Origin: JAEUIG01 sp046349775
GTDB taxonomy: Bacteria; Planctomycetota; Planctomycetia; Planctomycetales; Planctomycetaceae
NCBI GenBank assembly: GCA_046349775.1
Contig: JAXMBS010000023.1
Location: 1-64,000 of the forward strand
Length of the DNA: 64,000 bases
Direction of reading: 5' to 3'
Shown here: positions 27,111 through 35,843 of the stretch, in pieces
Layout of the letters: each line of letters starts with the position of its first letter
Numbering within the stretch: the first letter of the stretch is position 1
Notes under the pieces: generated by a model
Told to the model about the DNA's origin: nothing
Seen by the model: only the letters and a program-made list of their open reading frames with translations
Database searches by the model: none
Made by a program: the position numbers and the translations under genes

Positions 27111-28472
27111 ATGCGATTTGGTGGTGGGGAAGACCGAAAGCTCATCGACCGCTGGCTTCAGTGGGCGCACGGTGTCTGCGCACTATTGCTGACGTTGGTG
27201 CTCGCAGTTGTACCGGCCGGCGCGCAGACGCCTCCTCCGCCGAATCCGCCGCCTGCCGCGAAAAACGGGCCTGGGATTGCGCCGAAACAGCCGTCGGCAG
27301 CGACGAGTGAGCGGTTTGTGCCACCGGCGCCCGAGCCGGCCGCCGCGGGTCCGAAACGAAAGCCCCCAGCCAATCCGGCCTCCGGCGCCGCGTCTGAACC
27401 GATCGGCGACGCCCACGTCCGCATCAAGGACATCACGTCGATCGAAGGGGAGCGGATCAACCAGTTGACAGGCATGGGACTGGTGGCCGGCCTGCAGGGA
27501 ACCGGCGGCCGGACACCCACCACGCGGGAATTCGCCCACAACATGCTGCAAAAGTACGGACAAAGATTCACCAACGCGCTCGCACTGACGTATCGCAATG
27601 ATTCGAAAGACCGCACCGACAACCTCTCGGTCGTCACGGTCATTGCCGATCTGCCGCCGGATAAGCGCAAAGGGGAACAGATTGACGTCATCGTCTCGGC
27701 CTTCGACGACGCGAAAAGCCTGCAAGGGGGAGTCCTGATCTTTACGCCGCTCTCGGCCGCCAACGGAGAGATCTACGCCGTGGCGCAGGGACCGCTGACG
27801 ACCGGCGGCTTCTCGTTTGAAGGCCAGGCCGCCTCGGTCCAGCAGAACTTTCCGACCACCGGGCGGATTTCCAACGGAGCGACGATCGAACTGGAGACCT
27901 GCTCCACCGTCGGACTGAACGGCCGGGTCGGTCTGCTCGTCGACCACCCGGACTATGAGCTGGCCCGGCGGATCGCCGTGGCGATCAACCAGGCGTATCC
28001 GGACACCGCCGTGCAGCGTGGACCGAGCATCGTCGAGCTACGGATTCCGGTCGAGTACCAGTTTGACTGGCAGGGATTCATCGGGCTCGTCGGCGAACTG
28101 AAAGTGCTGCCGAACGCCAAGGCGGTCGTCGTCATCAACGAGCGCACCGGGACGGTCATCATCGGTGAGAACGTCAAGCTCTCCCGCGTGCTGATCACGC
28201 ACTCCAACCTGTCGATCATGACCAGCGAAACGCCGGAGGCTTCGCAACCGCTGCCGTTCAGTCCGATCGGCGCGGAAACGGTCATCCTGCCGCGGACGAG
28301 TCTGGACGTGACGGAAGATGGCCTGCCGGTGACTGAAATCCCCGACCAGGCGACTGTCGGCGACCTGGCCCAGGCCCTGAATGCACTCGGCGTAACGCCG
28401 CGAGATCTGAGTTCAATCTTCCAGATGTTGAAGGAATCCGGCGCGCTGCACGCGGACCTGCAGATCAAGTGA
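27111..28472 (+). CDS. flgI: FlgI, P-ring protein with Pro-rich N-terminal extension
   Basis: The ATG at 27111, behind an AGGGGG run, gives 453 residues. There is a signal peptide to about residue 39 (CALLLTLVLAVVPAGAQ) and a Pro/Ala-rich linker of about 45 residues. The conserved P-ring domain then starts at RIKDITSIEGERINQLTGMG, with GLVAGLQGTGGRTPTTREFA, RIAVAINQAYPDTAVQ and the end VGDLAQALNALGVTPRDLSS. The linker is absent from typical FlgI (about 365 residues). P-ring forms the periplasmic bushing of the rod. Confidence 0.95.
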   Translation: MRFGGGEDRKLIDRWLQWAHGVCALLLTLVLAVVPAGAQTPPPPNPPPAAKNGPGIAPKQPSAATSERFVPPAPEPAAAGPKRKPPANPASGAASEPIGDAHVRIKDITSIEGERINQLTGMGLVAGLQGTGGRTPTTREFAHNMLQKYGQRFTNALALTYRNDSKDRTDNLSVVTVIADLPPDKRKGEQIDVIVSAFDDAKSLQGGVLIFTPLSAANGEIYAVAQGPLTTGGFSFEGQAASVQQNFPTTGRISNGATIELETCSTVGLNGRVGLLVDHPDYELARRIAVAINQAYPDTAVQRGPSIVELRIPVEYQFDWQGFIGLVGELKVLPNAKAVVVINERTGTVIIGENVKLSRVLITHSNLSIMTSETPEASQPLPFSPIGAETVILPRTSLDVTEDGLPVTEIPDQATVGDLAQALNALGVTPRDLSSIFQMLKESGALHADLQIK

Positions 28473-28497
28473 ATGGAAGTCTGAAAGGAATCGGACC

Positions 28498-28848
28498 ATG
28501 GAAATCAGTTCGAGCCTGTATCTCGATCCGACGGCGTCGCTGGGAGGCGCCGGAGCCGATACGTCGAGCCCGTTGACCTCGATCGACCCATCGCAGGACG
28601 CCGGGCAGCAATTCGAGAGCTTGTTCGTCTCGATGCTGCTGAAAGAAATGCGTCAGACGTCCTCCGAAGAGGGGATGTTCGCCGGCGACACATCGGACGT
28701 CTACGGAGGGCTGTTCGACATGTTCCTGGGGCAGCACATCGCGTCGCAGAAAGCGTTCGGCATCGCGAACCTGATCAACAGCCAGGTGAAGCCAGCGGCG
28801 GAGGTCAGCCCCGCGCCGGCGACGACGACACCGGCAGTAGACGGATGA
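28498..28848 (+). CDS. flgJ: FlgJ-type rod-binding protein (no peptidoglycan hydrolase domain)
   Basis: The 116-residue protein consists of the FlgJ N-terminal rod-binding domain only: QQFESLFVSMLLKEMRQTSS, FDMFLGQHIASQKAFGIANL. The C-terminal glucosaminidase domain of enterobacterial FlgJ is missing, as in many non-gammaproteobacterial flagellates, so a separate lytic enzyme must open the wall. It follows flgI by 25 bases. Confidence 0.9.
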   Translation: MEISSSLYLDPTASLGGAGADTSSPLTSIDPSQDAGQQFESLFVSMLLKEMRQTSSEEGMFAGDTSDVYGGLFDMFLGQHIASQKAFGIANLINSQVKPAAEVSPAPATTTPAVDG

Positions 28849-29000
28849 TCGGGTCCTCACACAGAGTGTCAGACGTACACGTTCGCAAAAACAACTTACG
28901 ACCTAACAAGCCCGGAGGGCCTGCAGCCACCGGTTAATCGATATGACCCCGTCGGGGGCAGACGACGTCGCCGAACTTCCAGCCTGCGACAGGAGGTCGC

Positions 29001-29522
29001 ATGAATCAACATCATCACAAGCTCACCCGCGCCACGCATGATGCCTTGTTGCTCCACCTGTCCCGTGAACGGGATTGGCTGCAGGCGGCACGGGACTCGC
29101 TGTTGCTGCTGCGTCGCAGCGCGATGACCGGCGATCTGTCGGCTCTCGACCGGGCGCTGCATGAGCAGGCAGCTCTGACGGCGGTGCGGAGCGAACTGTC
29201 GACGACTCGCGAGCGCGTCTTCCGGCAGGCGGCCAATGAATTGGGAGTGCCGCAACAGCCGGTGACGTTGCTGGCGATCGCCGCGCGGCTGCCGGTCCCC
29301 GCCCGCAAGCCGGTGCTGGCCGTGCGGCGCGAACTGGCACAGCGTGCACGGCACGTGCGAACAGTCGCCGCCGGCACGCTGTCGCTGCTGGCGCAGACGC
29401 GGCAGTTCGTCGACGGCATCCTCGGCGACCTCTTGGGCGCGACGCCCACCGAAGCCCGCTATTCGTCCGACGGACAGCGCCAGGAATCGACCGGACGCGC
29501 GCTGGTGGAGTGCCGCACATGA
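29001..29522 (+). CDS. flgN: FlgN-like export chaperone
   Basis: The 173-residue, almost entirely helical protein precedes flgK directly (ATGA overlap), the classical flgN position. It begins at an ATG with a strong AGGAGG four bases upstream. Helices such as LSRERDWLQAARDSLLLLRR and LAAIAARLP-type segments fit FlgN, which is weakly conserved; the call rests on context and helical length. FlgN delivers FlgK and FlgL to the export gate. Confidence 0.75.
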   Translation: MNQHHHKLTRATHDALLLHLSRERDWLQAARDSLLLLRRSAMTGDLSALDRALHEQAALTAVRSELSTTRERVFRQAANELGVPQQPVTLLAIAARLPVPARKPVLAVRRELAQRARHVRTVAAGTLSLLAQTRQFVDGILGDLLGATPTEARYSSDGQRQESTGRALVECRT

Positions 29523-31492
29523 GTTTCGCCATCCAGGTCGGCCTGTCCGCGTTGCAGGCCAATCAGCAGGCACTGCAGACGGTGGCGAACAACATCGCCA
29601 ACGCCAGCACGACCGGCTATCACCGCCAGGTCGCCGAGTTCGCCGACCGGGTGCCGGTCAAGAACGGACAACTGCTGCTGGGCGCAGGGGTCGACGTCCA
29701 AAGGATTCAGCGCGTCCGCAACTCGATGATTGAGCAGTCGCTCACGGCGAACACCGTGGCGCAGGGAGACGCGAGCGCTCGTCTGGACACCCTGAAGCAG
29801 ATCGAAACGCTGTTCAACCCGAGCGACGGCGGCCTGTCGTCGCGGTTGCAGGCGTTCTTCGACCGCATGCTTGCGGTCACATCGGGGCCGGACAACAGCG
29901 TGCTGCGCCAGCAGGCCGTGTCGGCGGCGAGTGATCTGGCAGATGAAATCAACTCGGTCGCCACCTCTTTACACCAGCAACGGCAGGCCCTCGACTCCCA
30001 GATCGCGGGAACGGTCGACAGCATCAACCAGCTCTCCGGCCAGATCACCGACCTGAACCACCAGATCGCCATCGCCGAGTTTAAGGGACTGCAACCGAAC
30101 GATCTCCGCGACCAGCGCGACCAATTGCTGAATCAGCTCGCCGAATACGTCGACGTGCGGTCGCTGGAATGGTCCGGCCAGCCCAATGCGGCGAGCTTCG
30201 CGCAGGGCGCCGTGCTGCTGACGCAGACGCCGCCCACCCTGACGGTCAAGTCCGTGAATGGACAACTGACGATCTGGTCGGATCAGGGAGACCGGCAGGT
30301 GAGCTTCGGCGGCGGCAAACTGGCCGGCTTGCTTGCAGCACGAAACCAGATTATCCCGGCGACGCTGAACAAGCTGCAGGCGCTGGCGGATACGCTGGTG
30401 CGGTCCGCCGACCAGATTCAGGCGACCGGACTCGGCCAACAGGGGCCGCTGACATGGCTCGACGGGACGCGCGGCGTGACCGACGTGACCGCGCCGCTCG
30501 CCAATGCGGACACCCGATTTCCGATCACCGCCGGCAAGCTGTACATCAGCGTGATGGACAAGGCGACCGGCGCGCGGCAGATGACGGCGATCGACATCGA
30601 CCCGGCGACCGACAGCCTGACGGACGTTGCCGCTAAAATCGACGCGATCAATCATCTGCAGACTTACGTCAATCCGCAGACCAAGACCCTGTCGATCGGC
30701 GCGGAGGACGGGTATGCGTTCGACTTTGTCGGCCGGCTCGAAACCGCGCCCGACCTGTCGGCGGTCACCGGCACCAGCCGCGTGGCTCTGTCCGGCAGGT
30801 ATACCGCCTCGACGACCGATGCGTTTACATTCAAAGTCGTCGGTTCCGGCGCGGTGGGCGCCGCTTCGGGGCTTCAGGTCGAAGTCCGCAACAGTGCCGG
30901 CACGCTGCTGAAGACGCTCGATGTCGGCACGGGCTATGAGCCGGGCAAGGCTTTGGACGTCGCCGACGGCGTCCAGGTATCGTTCGGAGCGGGGACGCTG
31001 AATGCGGGAGACACCTTCACGACCGACGTCGTCGCCAACTCCGACACGTCCGGCGTCCTGCCCGCCCTGGGCCTGAACACGTTTTTTGACGGCACAAACG
31101 TCGGCGGGCTCTCGGTTCGCGATTCCCTGCTGTCGAACCCCGACGCGTTGTCCGTTTCGCAAACCGGGCTGCCGGGCGAAGGCAACAACGCGGCGCGATT
31201 CGCGGACCTTCGCGATCAGCTGCTGATGAGCGGAGGCAAGTTGACGTTCGAGGACTACCTCGCCGAGACGACCGGCCTGATCGGCAGCGACGTCCAGACC
31301 ACCGACAACGACCTGACCCATCTGAAATCGCTCGGCGACGAGCTGAATTCCGCACAGCAGAGCGAATCCGGCGTCGATCCCAATGAGGAGATGGTGAAGC
31401 TGCTGCAGTACCAGAAGGCGTTTCAGTCCGCCGCCAAGCTGATTACGACCGTCAACCAGACACTTGATGAACTCATGAACATTATTCAGTAA
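29519..31492 (+). CDS. flgK: FlgK, hook-filament junction protein 1
   Basis: From the ATG at 29519 (overlapping flgN) the product is 657 residues. It has the FlgK start SFAIQVGLSALQANQQALQT, NNIANASTTGYHRQVAEFAD, the helical segment INQLSGQITDLNHQIAIAEF and the conserved C-terminus VDPNEEMVKLLQYQKAFQSA followed by LITTVNQTLDELMNIIQ. The middle part includes a large insertion (about 360-540). FlgK forms the junction ring between hook and filament. Confidence 0.95.
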   Translation: MSFAIQVGLSALQANQQALQTVANNIANASTTGYHRQVAEFADRVPVKNGQLLLGAGVDVQRIQRVRNSMIEQSLTANTVAQGDASARLDTLKQIETLFNPSDGGLSSRLQAFFDRMLAVTSGPDNSVLRQQAVSAASDLADEINSVATSLHQQRQALDSQIAGTVDSINQLSGQITDLNHQIAIAEFKGLQPNDLRDQRDQLLNQLAEYVDVRSLEWSGQPNAASFAQGAVLLTQTPPTLTVKSVNGQLTIWSDQGDRQVSFGGGKLAGLLAARNQIIPATLNKLQALADTLVRSADQIQATGLGQQGPLTWLDGTRGVTDVTAPLANADTRFPITAGKLYISVMDKATGARQMTAIDIDPATDSLTDVAAKIDAINHLQTYVNPQTKTLSIGAEDGYAFDFVGRLETAPDLSAVTGTSRVALSGRYTASTTDAFTFKVVGSGAVGAASGLQVEVRNSAGTLLKTLDVGTGYEPGKALDVADGVQVSFGAGTLNAGDTFTTDVVANSDTSGVLPALGLNTFFDGTNVGGLSVRDSLLSNPDALSVSQTGLPGEGNNAARFADLRDQLLMSGGKLTFEDYLAETTGLIGSDVQTTDNDLTHLKSLGDELNSAQQSESGVDPNEEMVKLLQYQKAFQSAAKLITTVNQTLDELMNIIQ

Positions 31493-31575
31493 GTTGGCTC
31501 ACCGCGCGATCGGCCGCCCGGCAATGCCCGCCGGCACGAGCCGCGTCGCCGATCAAACTTGATTCGCGTCCGCTC

Positions 31576-33003
31576 ATGGTTTCCAACCTTCGCGTCACTC
31601 CCGGGATGGTCGTGGCCCAGTCGATTCGTGCCGCGCAAGCGCACGGCACGCGGCTGTCCCTGTACCAGTCCCAGACGTCCTCTGGCCTGAAGCTCACCAA
31701 GCCGTCCGACGATCCGGTCGGGACGCGCGCGATTATGGGGGTGCGGTCCTCGCTGGCCCGGATGGACACCGAGCTCTCGAATATCACCACGACGCGGCAG
31801 CGCCTCGAAGTGTCCAATACCTCACTGCTCGATGCCCAGCAAATCCTCGTGAAGGTAAAGGACCTCGCCCTGCAGGCACGACAGTCGGTGGAGCCGACAG
31901 AGCGTCAGGCCATCGTCGACGAACTGAACGGTCTGCGGCAGCAACTGATCGGCATCGCGAACACGAAGTACAACGGCGAATACCTGTTTGGCGGGGCGGC
32001 GAACAACGTACAGCCTTTCACCGTCGATGATTTCGGCAATGTCACGTACGTCGGCTCCGACGTGCGCGGTTCATCCGACATCCGACCGAACACGCGCATC
32101 GATGTGCTGTATTCGGGCGCCGACGTCTTTCAGCCGCAATCACGGCAGACGTCGCAATTTGTCGGCTCGACAGGCGCCCAGCCGGGCCAGGGAGTTGACA
32201 GCGCGTCCGGCTATGGCCAGTTGCAGGTCATTCACACATTGACAACCTACGCTCCCGGCTCCGGCATTGCCGCCGGAGCCAGTTCGGCGGTCGGCGACAC
32301 GATCATCGGTCCGGCCGGGGCGCATTCGCTCGCGATCGACGACGGAGCAAAGACCATCTCCCTGAATGGCGGGCCGGTGGTCTCCTATACCGGGACTGAA
32401 ACCGACCTGAAAGTCACCGGCCCCAGCGGCGAGGTCGTGTATGTCAACGTGACTGGCGTGACCCCCGGTTTCGCCGGAAGCGCGTCGATCACCGCCGATG
32501 GGGCGCTGTCGACCGACGGCGGCGCCACGCAGCAGGCGATCACTTTCTCCGCCAATCAGCAGGTCCAGAACAGCGTGACGGGGGACGTCACCAACGTGGA
32601 CACGAGCGCCGTGCGCCGCGCCGGCACGGAATCCATCGACTACGCCGGCACGGCCGATGTCTTCCAGGTCATCGCGGAGCTCGAAACCGATTTGAAGGAC
32701 GAGGCCCACATCGGCACTGCCGATTGGCAGAACGCTATGACAAATCACATGACGGACATTGAGCGCATGCAGGACAATGTGCTCAATGTCGTCGGCGAGC
32801 AGTCGGTTTCGCTGGAGAGCCTGGATTCGCTCGAAACCCGCATTAACAACATGCAGGTCGATCAGCAAAAGATGGCCAGCGACATCGAGGGAGCCGACAT
32901 GGCCGACGCTGTGCTGCACATGCAGCAGGAACAGACAATGTTGCAGTACACGTTGGCCGCAACGGCGCGGATGTTCGACATTTCACTGGTCAACTATCTA
33001 TAA
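31576..33003 (+). CDS. flgL: FlgL, hook-filament junction protein 3
   Basis: The 475-residue product starts RVTPGMVVAQSIRAAQAHGT and has the flagellin-like conserved segment SGLKLTKPSDDPVGTRAIMG, then GIANTKYNGEYLFGGAANNV. The C-terminal helix is GADMADAVLHMQQEQTMLQY with TLAATARMFDISLVNYL. The middle Gly/Thr-rich part (about 200-370) is longer than in enteric FlgL (about 317). It is the last gene of the flgF-flgL operon and faces the convergent gene at 33091-34269. Confidence 0.94.
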   Translation: MVSNLRVTPGMVVAQSIRAAQAHGTRLSLYQSQTSSGLKLTKPSDDPVGTRAIMGVRSSLARMDTELSNITTTRQRLEVSNTSLLDAQQILVKVKDLALQARQSVEPTERQAIVDELNGLRQQLIGIANTKYNGEYLFGGAANNVQPFTVDDFGNVTYVGSDVRGSSDIRPNTRIDVLYSGADVFQPQSRQTSQFVGSTGAQPGQGVDSASGYGQLQVIHTLTTYAPGSGIAAGASSAVGDTIIGPAGAHSLAIDDGAKTISLNGGPVVSYTGTETDLKVTGPSGEVVYVNVTGVTPGFAGSASITADGALSTDGGATQQAITFSANQQVQNSVTGDVTNVDTSAVRRAGTESIDYAGTADVFQVIAELETDLKDEAHIGTADWQNAMTNHMTDIERMQDNVLNVVGEQSVSLESLDSLETRINNMQVDQQKMASDIEGADMADAVLHMQQEQTMLQYTLAATARMFDISLVNYL

Positions 33004-33090
33004 GCCGCGGCATCGATTCACGGTCTCACTGTCGGCGTCGTGCGTGGGCGATCCCGACGGGTCGATGCACGCCGATCGCGTCGAACGGGC

Positions 33091-34269
33091 TCACTTCTGA
33101 TACAGCGGCAGTAGCTGGTAGGGCGGGGTCAGGGCGAGGACCGCTAGCGCCGTCGTGTATGTGCTGCCATAAGGGCCGTCATTGACGGACTCTGGTTCCC
33201 ACGAGCCATCGTCGCGCTGATTCTCCAACAGTGTGTCCAGCAGGTCGGGGTAATACTGGGCCCAGTAGTGACCTCCGAGCTGGAACATTGCCTGGCTGCA
33301 GTAGTACGTCGAGTAGTGATAGCGATCCAGCTCGTGCACGCCTGGCCCGTTATACAATCGGTGCCGGTGTGTCAGGATCCACTCGCCGGCCTGGAGAGCG
33401 AGCGGGGTCTGATGCTCGCCCCCCAGGGCCAGCGCCAGGATGCCTCCCCCCACAATCCCGCCGCTCGGACGACGCTCCGACTCGGCGTATATGAAGGTCG
33501 CCTGCATGTCATCGAAGCAACTGCGAATGTAATCCATCGCTTCGCTGATGAACTCCTCAGGCACGTGAAACTCTGCGTTTCTCGCGGATCGCAGGAACAT
33601 GAGCTGCCATGATGTCACCGACAGGTCCGAGTCATTGGCCGCATATTCCACGACGTAGCGCCAGCCGCCGTCGTCGACGTTCCGGCGTTTTGGAGCAATC
33701 TGGCGCTGGCGCGTGTACGTGAGCGCCTTGTCAACCGCTGCGCCAATGCGCGCCTGTTGCTCGTCCTGCGTCATGCCATACACCTCGGCCAGCATCAGCC
33801 CGGCAATGGCGTGGTTGTAAATGGCCGTGTGGGAGCCATCGAACCGCTCCCAGTTCTGTGAAATCGGCAATCCATAGAGCAGCCCATTGTCCTGCTGAGT
33901 CGACAGGACAAATTCGATCGCAAGATTGATCACGTCCCCGTAAGGCCCGTGCCCCGGCACATGCCCTCGGGAGAGAAAAGCCATGACGCCCAGACTGGTG
34001 ATGGCCGGCTGTCCGGCGGCGAGCGTCTTGAATGCCCCGTCCGGTTGCTGTTCGCTCGCCAGGTACTTCAGGCCGCGGTCGACCGCCTGATCCAACCTCG
34101 CCCATTGTGCGGCGGTGAGGACGTCGCGCGAACCTCGCTGAGCGGCTGGCAGTTCGCTCCCCCGCAGGCCGACGACGGCGAACGCAATCGCGGCAAGCAA
34201 GAGCGTTCCCGCCGGCCCGGTTCTTCGGCGGGCTGGTCTGCTGTCAGGAATCAGGGCTTGCTTTGTCAT
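33091..34269 (-). CDS. Exported prenyltransferase/squalene-cyclase-fold protein
   Basis: The 392-residue product (ATG at 34269) has a signal peptide (GPAGTLLLAAIAFAVVG) and a repeated alpha/alpha-barrel pattern: LDQAVDRGLKYLASEQQPDG, ITSLGVMAFLSRGH, IYNHAIAGLMLAEVYGMTQD, VTSWQLMFLRSAR and LLENQRDDGSWE (a QW-like motif). Such barrels occur in terpene cyclases and complement-like proteins, and exported copies are widespread in planctomycetes without known activity. The DXDD catalytic motif of hopene cyclases is not visible. It is the only non-flagellar-type gene between flgL and flgB, on the opposite strand. Confidence 0.8.
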   Translation of the reverse strand: MTKQALIPDSRPARRRTGPAGTLLLAAIAFAVVGLRGSELPAAQRGSRDVLTAAQWARLDQAVDRGLKYLASEQQPDGAFKTLAAGQPAITSLGVMAFLSRGHVPGHGPYGDVINLAIEFVLSTQQDNGLLYGLPISQNWERFDGSHTAIYNHAIAGLMLAEVYGMTQDEQQARIGAAVDKALTYTRQRQIAPKRRNVDDGGWRYVVEYAANDSDLSVTSWQLMFLRSARNAEFHVPEEFISEAMDYIRSCFDDMQATFIYAESERRPSGGIVGGGILALALGGEHQTPLALQAGEWILTHRHRLYNGPGVHELDRYHYSTYYCSQAMFQLGGHYWAQYYPDLLDTLLENQRDDGSWEPESVNDGPYGSTYTTALAVLALTPPYQLLPLYQK

Positions 34270-34503
34270 CCCGGAAGGCCGCCGAGGGAATGCCACGACC
34301 CCGCCTGTGCAAAATAGCGGAAATCAGTCGCAGATTCCGCAATCGGGGGCGTGTTGACTGGCGGCGGCAAGTGAGCAACTGCTGCGTCAGCCCGATCCCA
34401 ACCCCTATCGGCAGTTTCCGCCGTTCGGGTCCTACGGAGCCTCTGCGGACATGCAGGTGCAAACACGCGTGCCTCCGACCGGGCTCCGGAAGGGTGGGAA
34501 ACT

Positions 34504-34532
34504 TAAAGCGAGTTTGCCGGTCGTGCCGATAA
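34504..34532 (+). promoter_or_regulatory. Sigma-28-like promoter just upstream of flgB
   Basis: GCCGATAA at 34525-34532 is a perfect match to the sigma-28 -10 element, and TAAA at 34504-34507 matches the -35. The spacer is 17 bases instead of the usual 15. The -10 ends 8 bases before the flgB ATG, which would give an almost leaderless message. The match may be fortuitous. Confidence 0.4.
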
Positions 34533-34539
34533 CTCCGAT

Positions 34540-34899
34540 ATGATCGGATTCCCTAAACAAACCGACCTGCTAATCAAGCTGATGGACGTGACGGACATGC
34601 GTCATCGCGTCATCAGCCAGAATCTCTCCAACGTCAATACGCCGGGCTACCGGCGGATGAAGGTCGAATTCGACGACGCCCTGGCCAAGCAGTTGGTCGA
34701 CGGGGACGGCTTCGATCCCGGTCTCCAGCCGCAAATTGTGGAGGACACCACGCGCAAGGCCCGCGCGGACGGTAACACAGTCGACATCGATCTGGAAATC
34801 GGCGAGCTGCAGCGCAACGCCATGATGTACCAGACGTACTCGCAGATTCTTGCCAGCCAGTTCAGCACGATGCGCCGTGCCGTCAGCGGACAATCATAA
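34540..34899 (+). CDS. flgB: FlgB, proximal rod protein
   Basis: The 119-residue protein has MDVTDMRHRVISQNLSNVNT followed by PGYRRMKVEFDDAL, the FlgB N-terminal rod motif. The C-terminal helix ELQRNAMMYQTYSQILASQF ends MRRAVSGQS. Length is slightly below average (about 130). It opens the operon flgB-flgC-fliE-fliF-fliG-fliH-fliI-fliJ, as in many bacteria. Confidence 0.94.
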   Translation: MIGFPKQTDLLIKLMDVTDMRHRVISQNLSNVNTPGYRRMKVEFDDALAKQLVDGDGFDPGLQPQIVEDTTRKARADGNTVDIDLEIGELQRNAMMYQTYSQILASQFSTMRRAVSGQS

Positions 34900-34944
34900 G
34901 GTCGCGGCCGCCGCGCTGCGCGGCCTGTCAACGGGGAGGGGGGC

Positions 34945-35391
34945 ATGTCAATCAACCGGATGCTGTCAACCGCGCAGATCAGCGCGTCCGGTCTGGCCGC
35001 TGAACGGCAGCGGATGGAAGTCATCGCGAATAACATCGCGAACGCGCACACCACGCGGTCACTGTCGGGCGGACCGTATCGCCGCCAGGAGATGGTCTTC
35101 ACGGAAGCATTCAACAAGGCGCTGTCCGATGGAAAAAACGACCCGCATGCGTTGCAGGGAGTGAGCGTCAAAGGAGTGGAGCCGGACTCGTCGGAGTTCC
35201 CGGAGGTGTTCAACCCCGGTCATCCGGATGCAGACGAGAACGGCATGGTGCGGATGCCCAACATCAAGCTGCCCAATGAAATGGTCGACCTGATCACCGC
35301 CAGCCGCGCCTACGAAGCCAACCTGAAGGCCCTGCACCTGTTTCGGCAGATGACCGAACAAACTCTGTCTCTGTTGCGAAGCACCACGTAA
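34945..35391 (+). CDS. flgC: FlgC, proximal rod protein
   Basis: The 148-residue product starts SINRMLSTAQISASGLAAER and continues MEVIANNIANAHTT. Later segments are GPYRRQEMVFTEAFNKAL and the FlgC C-terminus MPNIKLPNEMVDLITASRAY followed by EANLKALHLFRQMTEQTL. Length and motifs are typical. Its stop shares one base with the fliE start codon. Confidence 0.95.
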   Translation: MSINRMLSTAQISASGLAAERQRMEVIANNIANAHTTRSLSGGPYRRQEMVFTEAFNKALSDGKNDPHALQGVSVKGVEPDSSEFPEVFNPGHPDADENGMVRMPNIKLPNEMVDLITASRAYEANLKALHLFRQMTEQTLSLLRSTT

Positions 35392-35711
35392 TGTCCGTCG
35401 CACCACTCACCACGCCGGCCGGTCTGCCAGGCGCGCAGGCGCCCTCAAACCTGTCGCCCGCTCTCCCGGGGCTCAGCGCGCTCCCTTCCGCCGAAGACTT
35501 CGGCCAGATGATGAGCGAATACATGCAGCAGGCCAGCGAGATGCAGGCCAAACTGGGCACCGATATCGAAGCACTCGCCAGCGGACAGTCCGACAACATC
35601 CATGAAGTCGTCCTGAGTGCCGCCCAGGCCGACCTGGCCTTCCGGATGGTCATCGAAATCCGCGATCGAATCGTCAGCACGTACCAGGAAATCATGCGGA
35701 TGCAGGTGTAG
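35391..35711 (+). CDS. fliE: FliE, rod-MS ring junction protein
   Basis: The 106-residue protein has a variable first third and the FliE core LASGQSDNIHEVVLSAAQAD followed by LAFRMVIEIRDRIVSTYQEI and MRMQV. FliE links the MS ring (FliF) to the rod. It begins within the flgC stop codon, giving tight coupling. Confidence 0.93.
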   Translation: MSVAPLTTPAGLPGAQAPSNLSPALPGLSALPSAEDFGQMMSEYMQQASEMQAKLGTDIEALASGQSDNIHEVVLSAAQADLAFRMVIEIRDRIVSTYQEIMRMQV

Positions 35712-35728
35712 CGGCCAGATCTGAGATT

Positions 35729-35752
35729 ACTAGCCGCGACCGTGAGGGAGCG
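35729..35752. repeat. CTAGCCGCGACCGTGAGGGAGCG repeat element (short form)
   Basis: The intergenic space before fliF contains a 24-base copy of a CTAGC...GAGGGAGCG element that resembles the CTAGC...GCTAGCGAGGG element at 51831-51856. Such elements are a common dispersed decoration of planctomycete genomes, by general knowledge. Copy number in this genome is unknown. Confidence 0.5.
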
Positions 35753-35843
35753 AACAATGCTGCGACCGCTTGCTGGCGGGCGCGGCTCGTCAACACGATA
35801 GCGCATCGCACAACCGCACTACACGGGTAACGCGAGGACAAAC

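Noticed and set aside
25815..27170. Long minus-strand frame across flgA-flgH
   Set aside because: Low-complexity Arg/Pro/Ser sequence, no start signal, and three well-identified genes occupy the other strand.
29969..31321. 450-codon open frame opposite flgK
   Set aside because: Same kind of antisense shadow; flgK is supported by both conserved ends.
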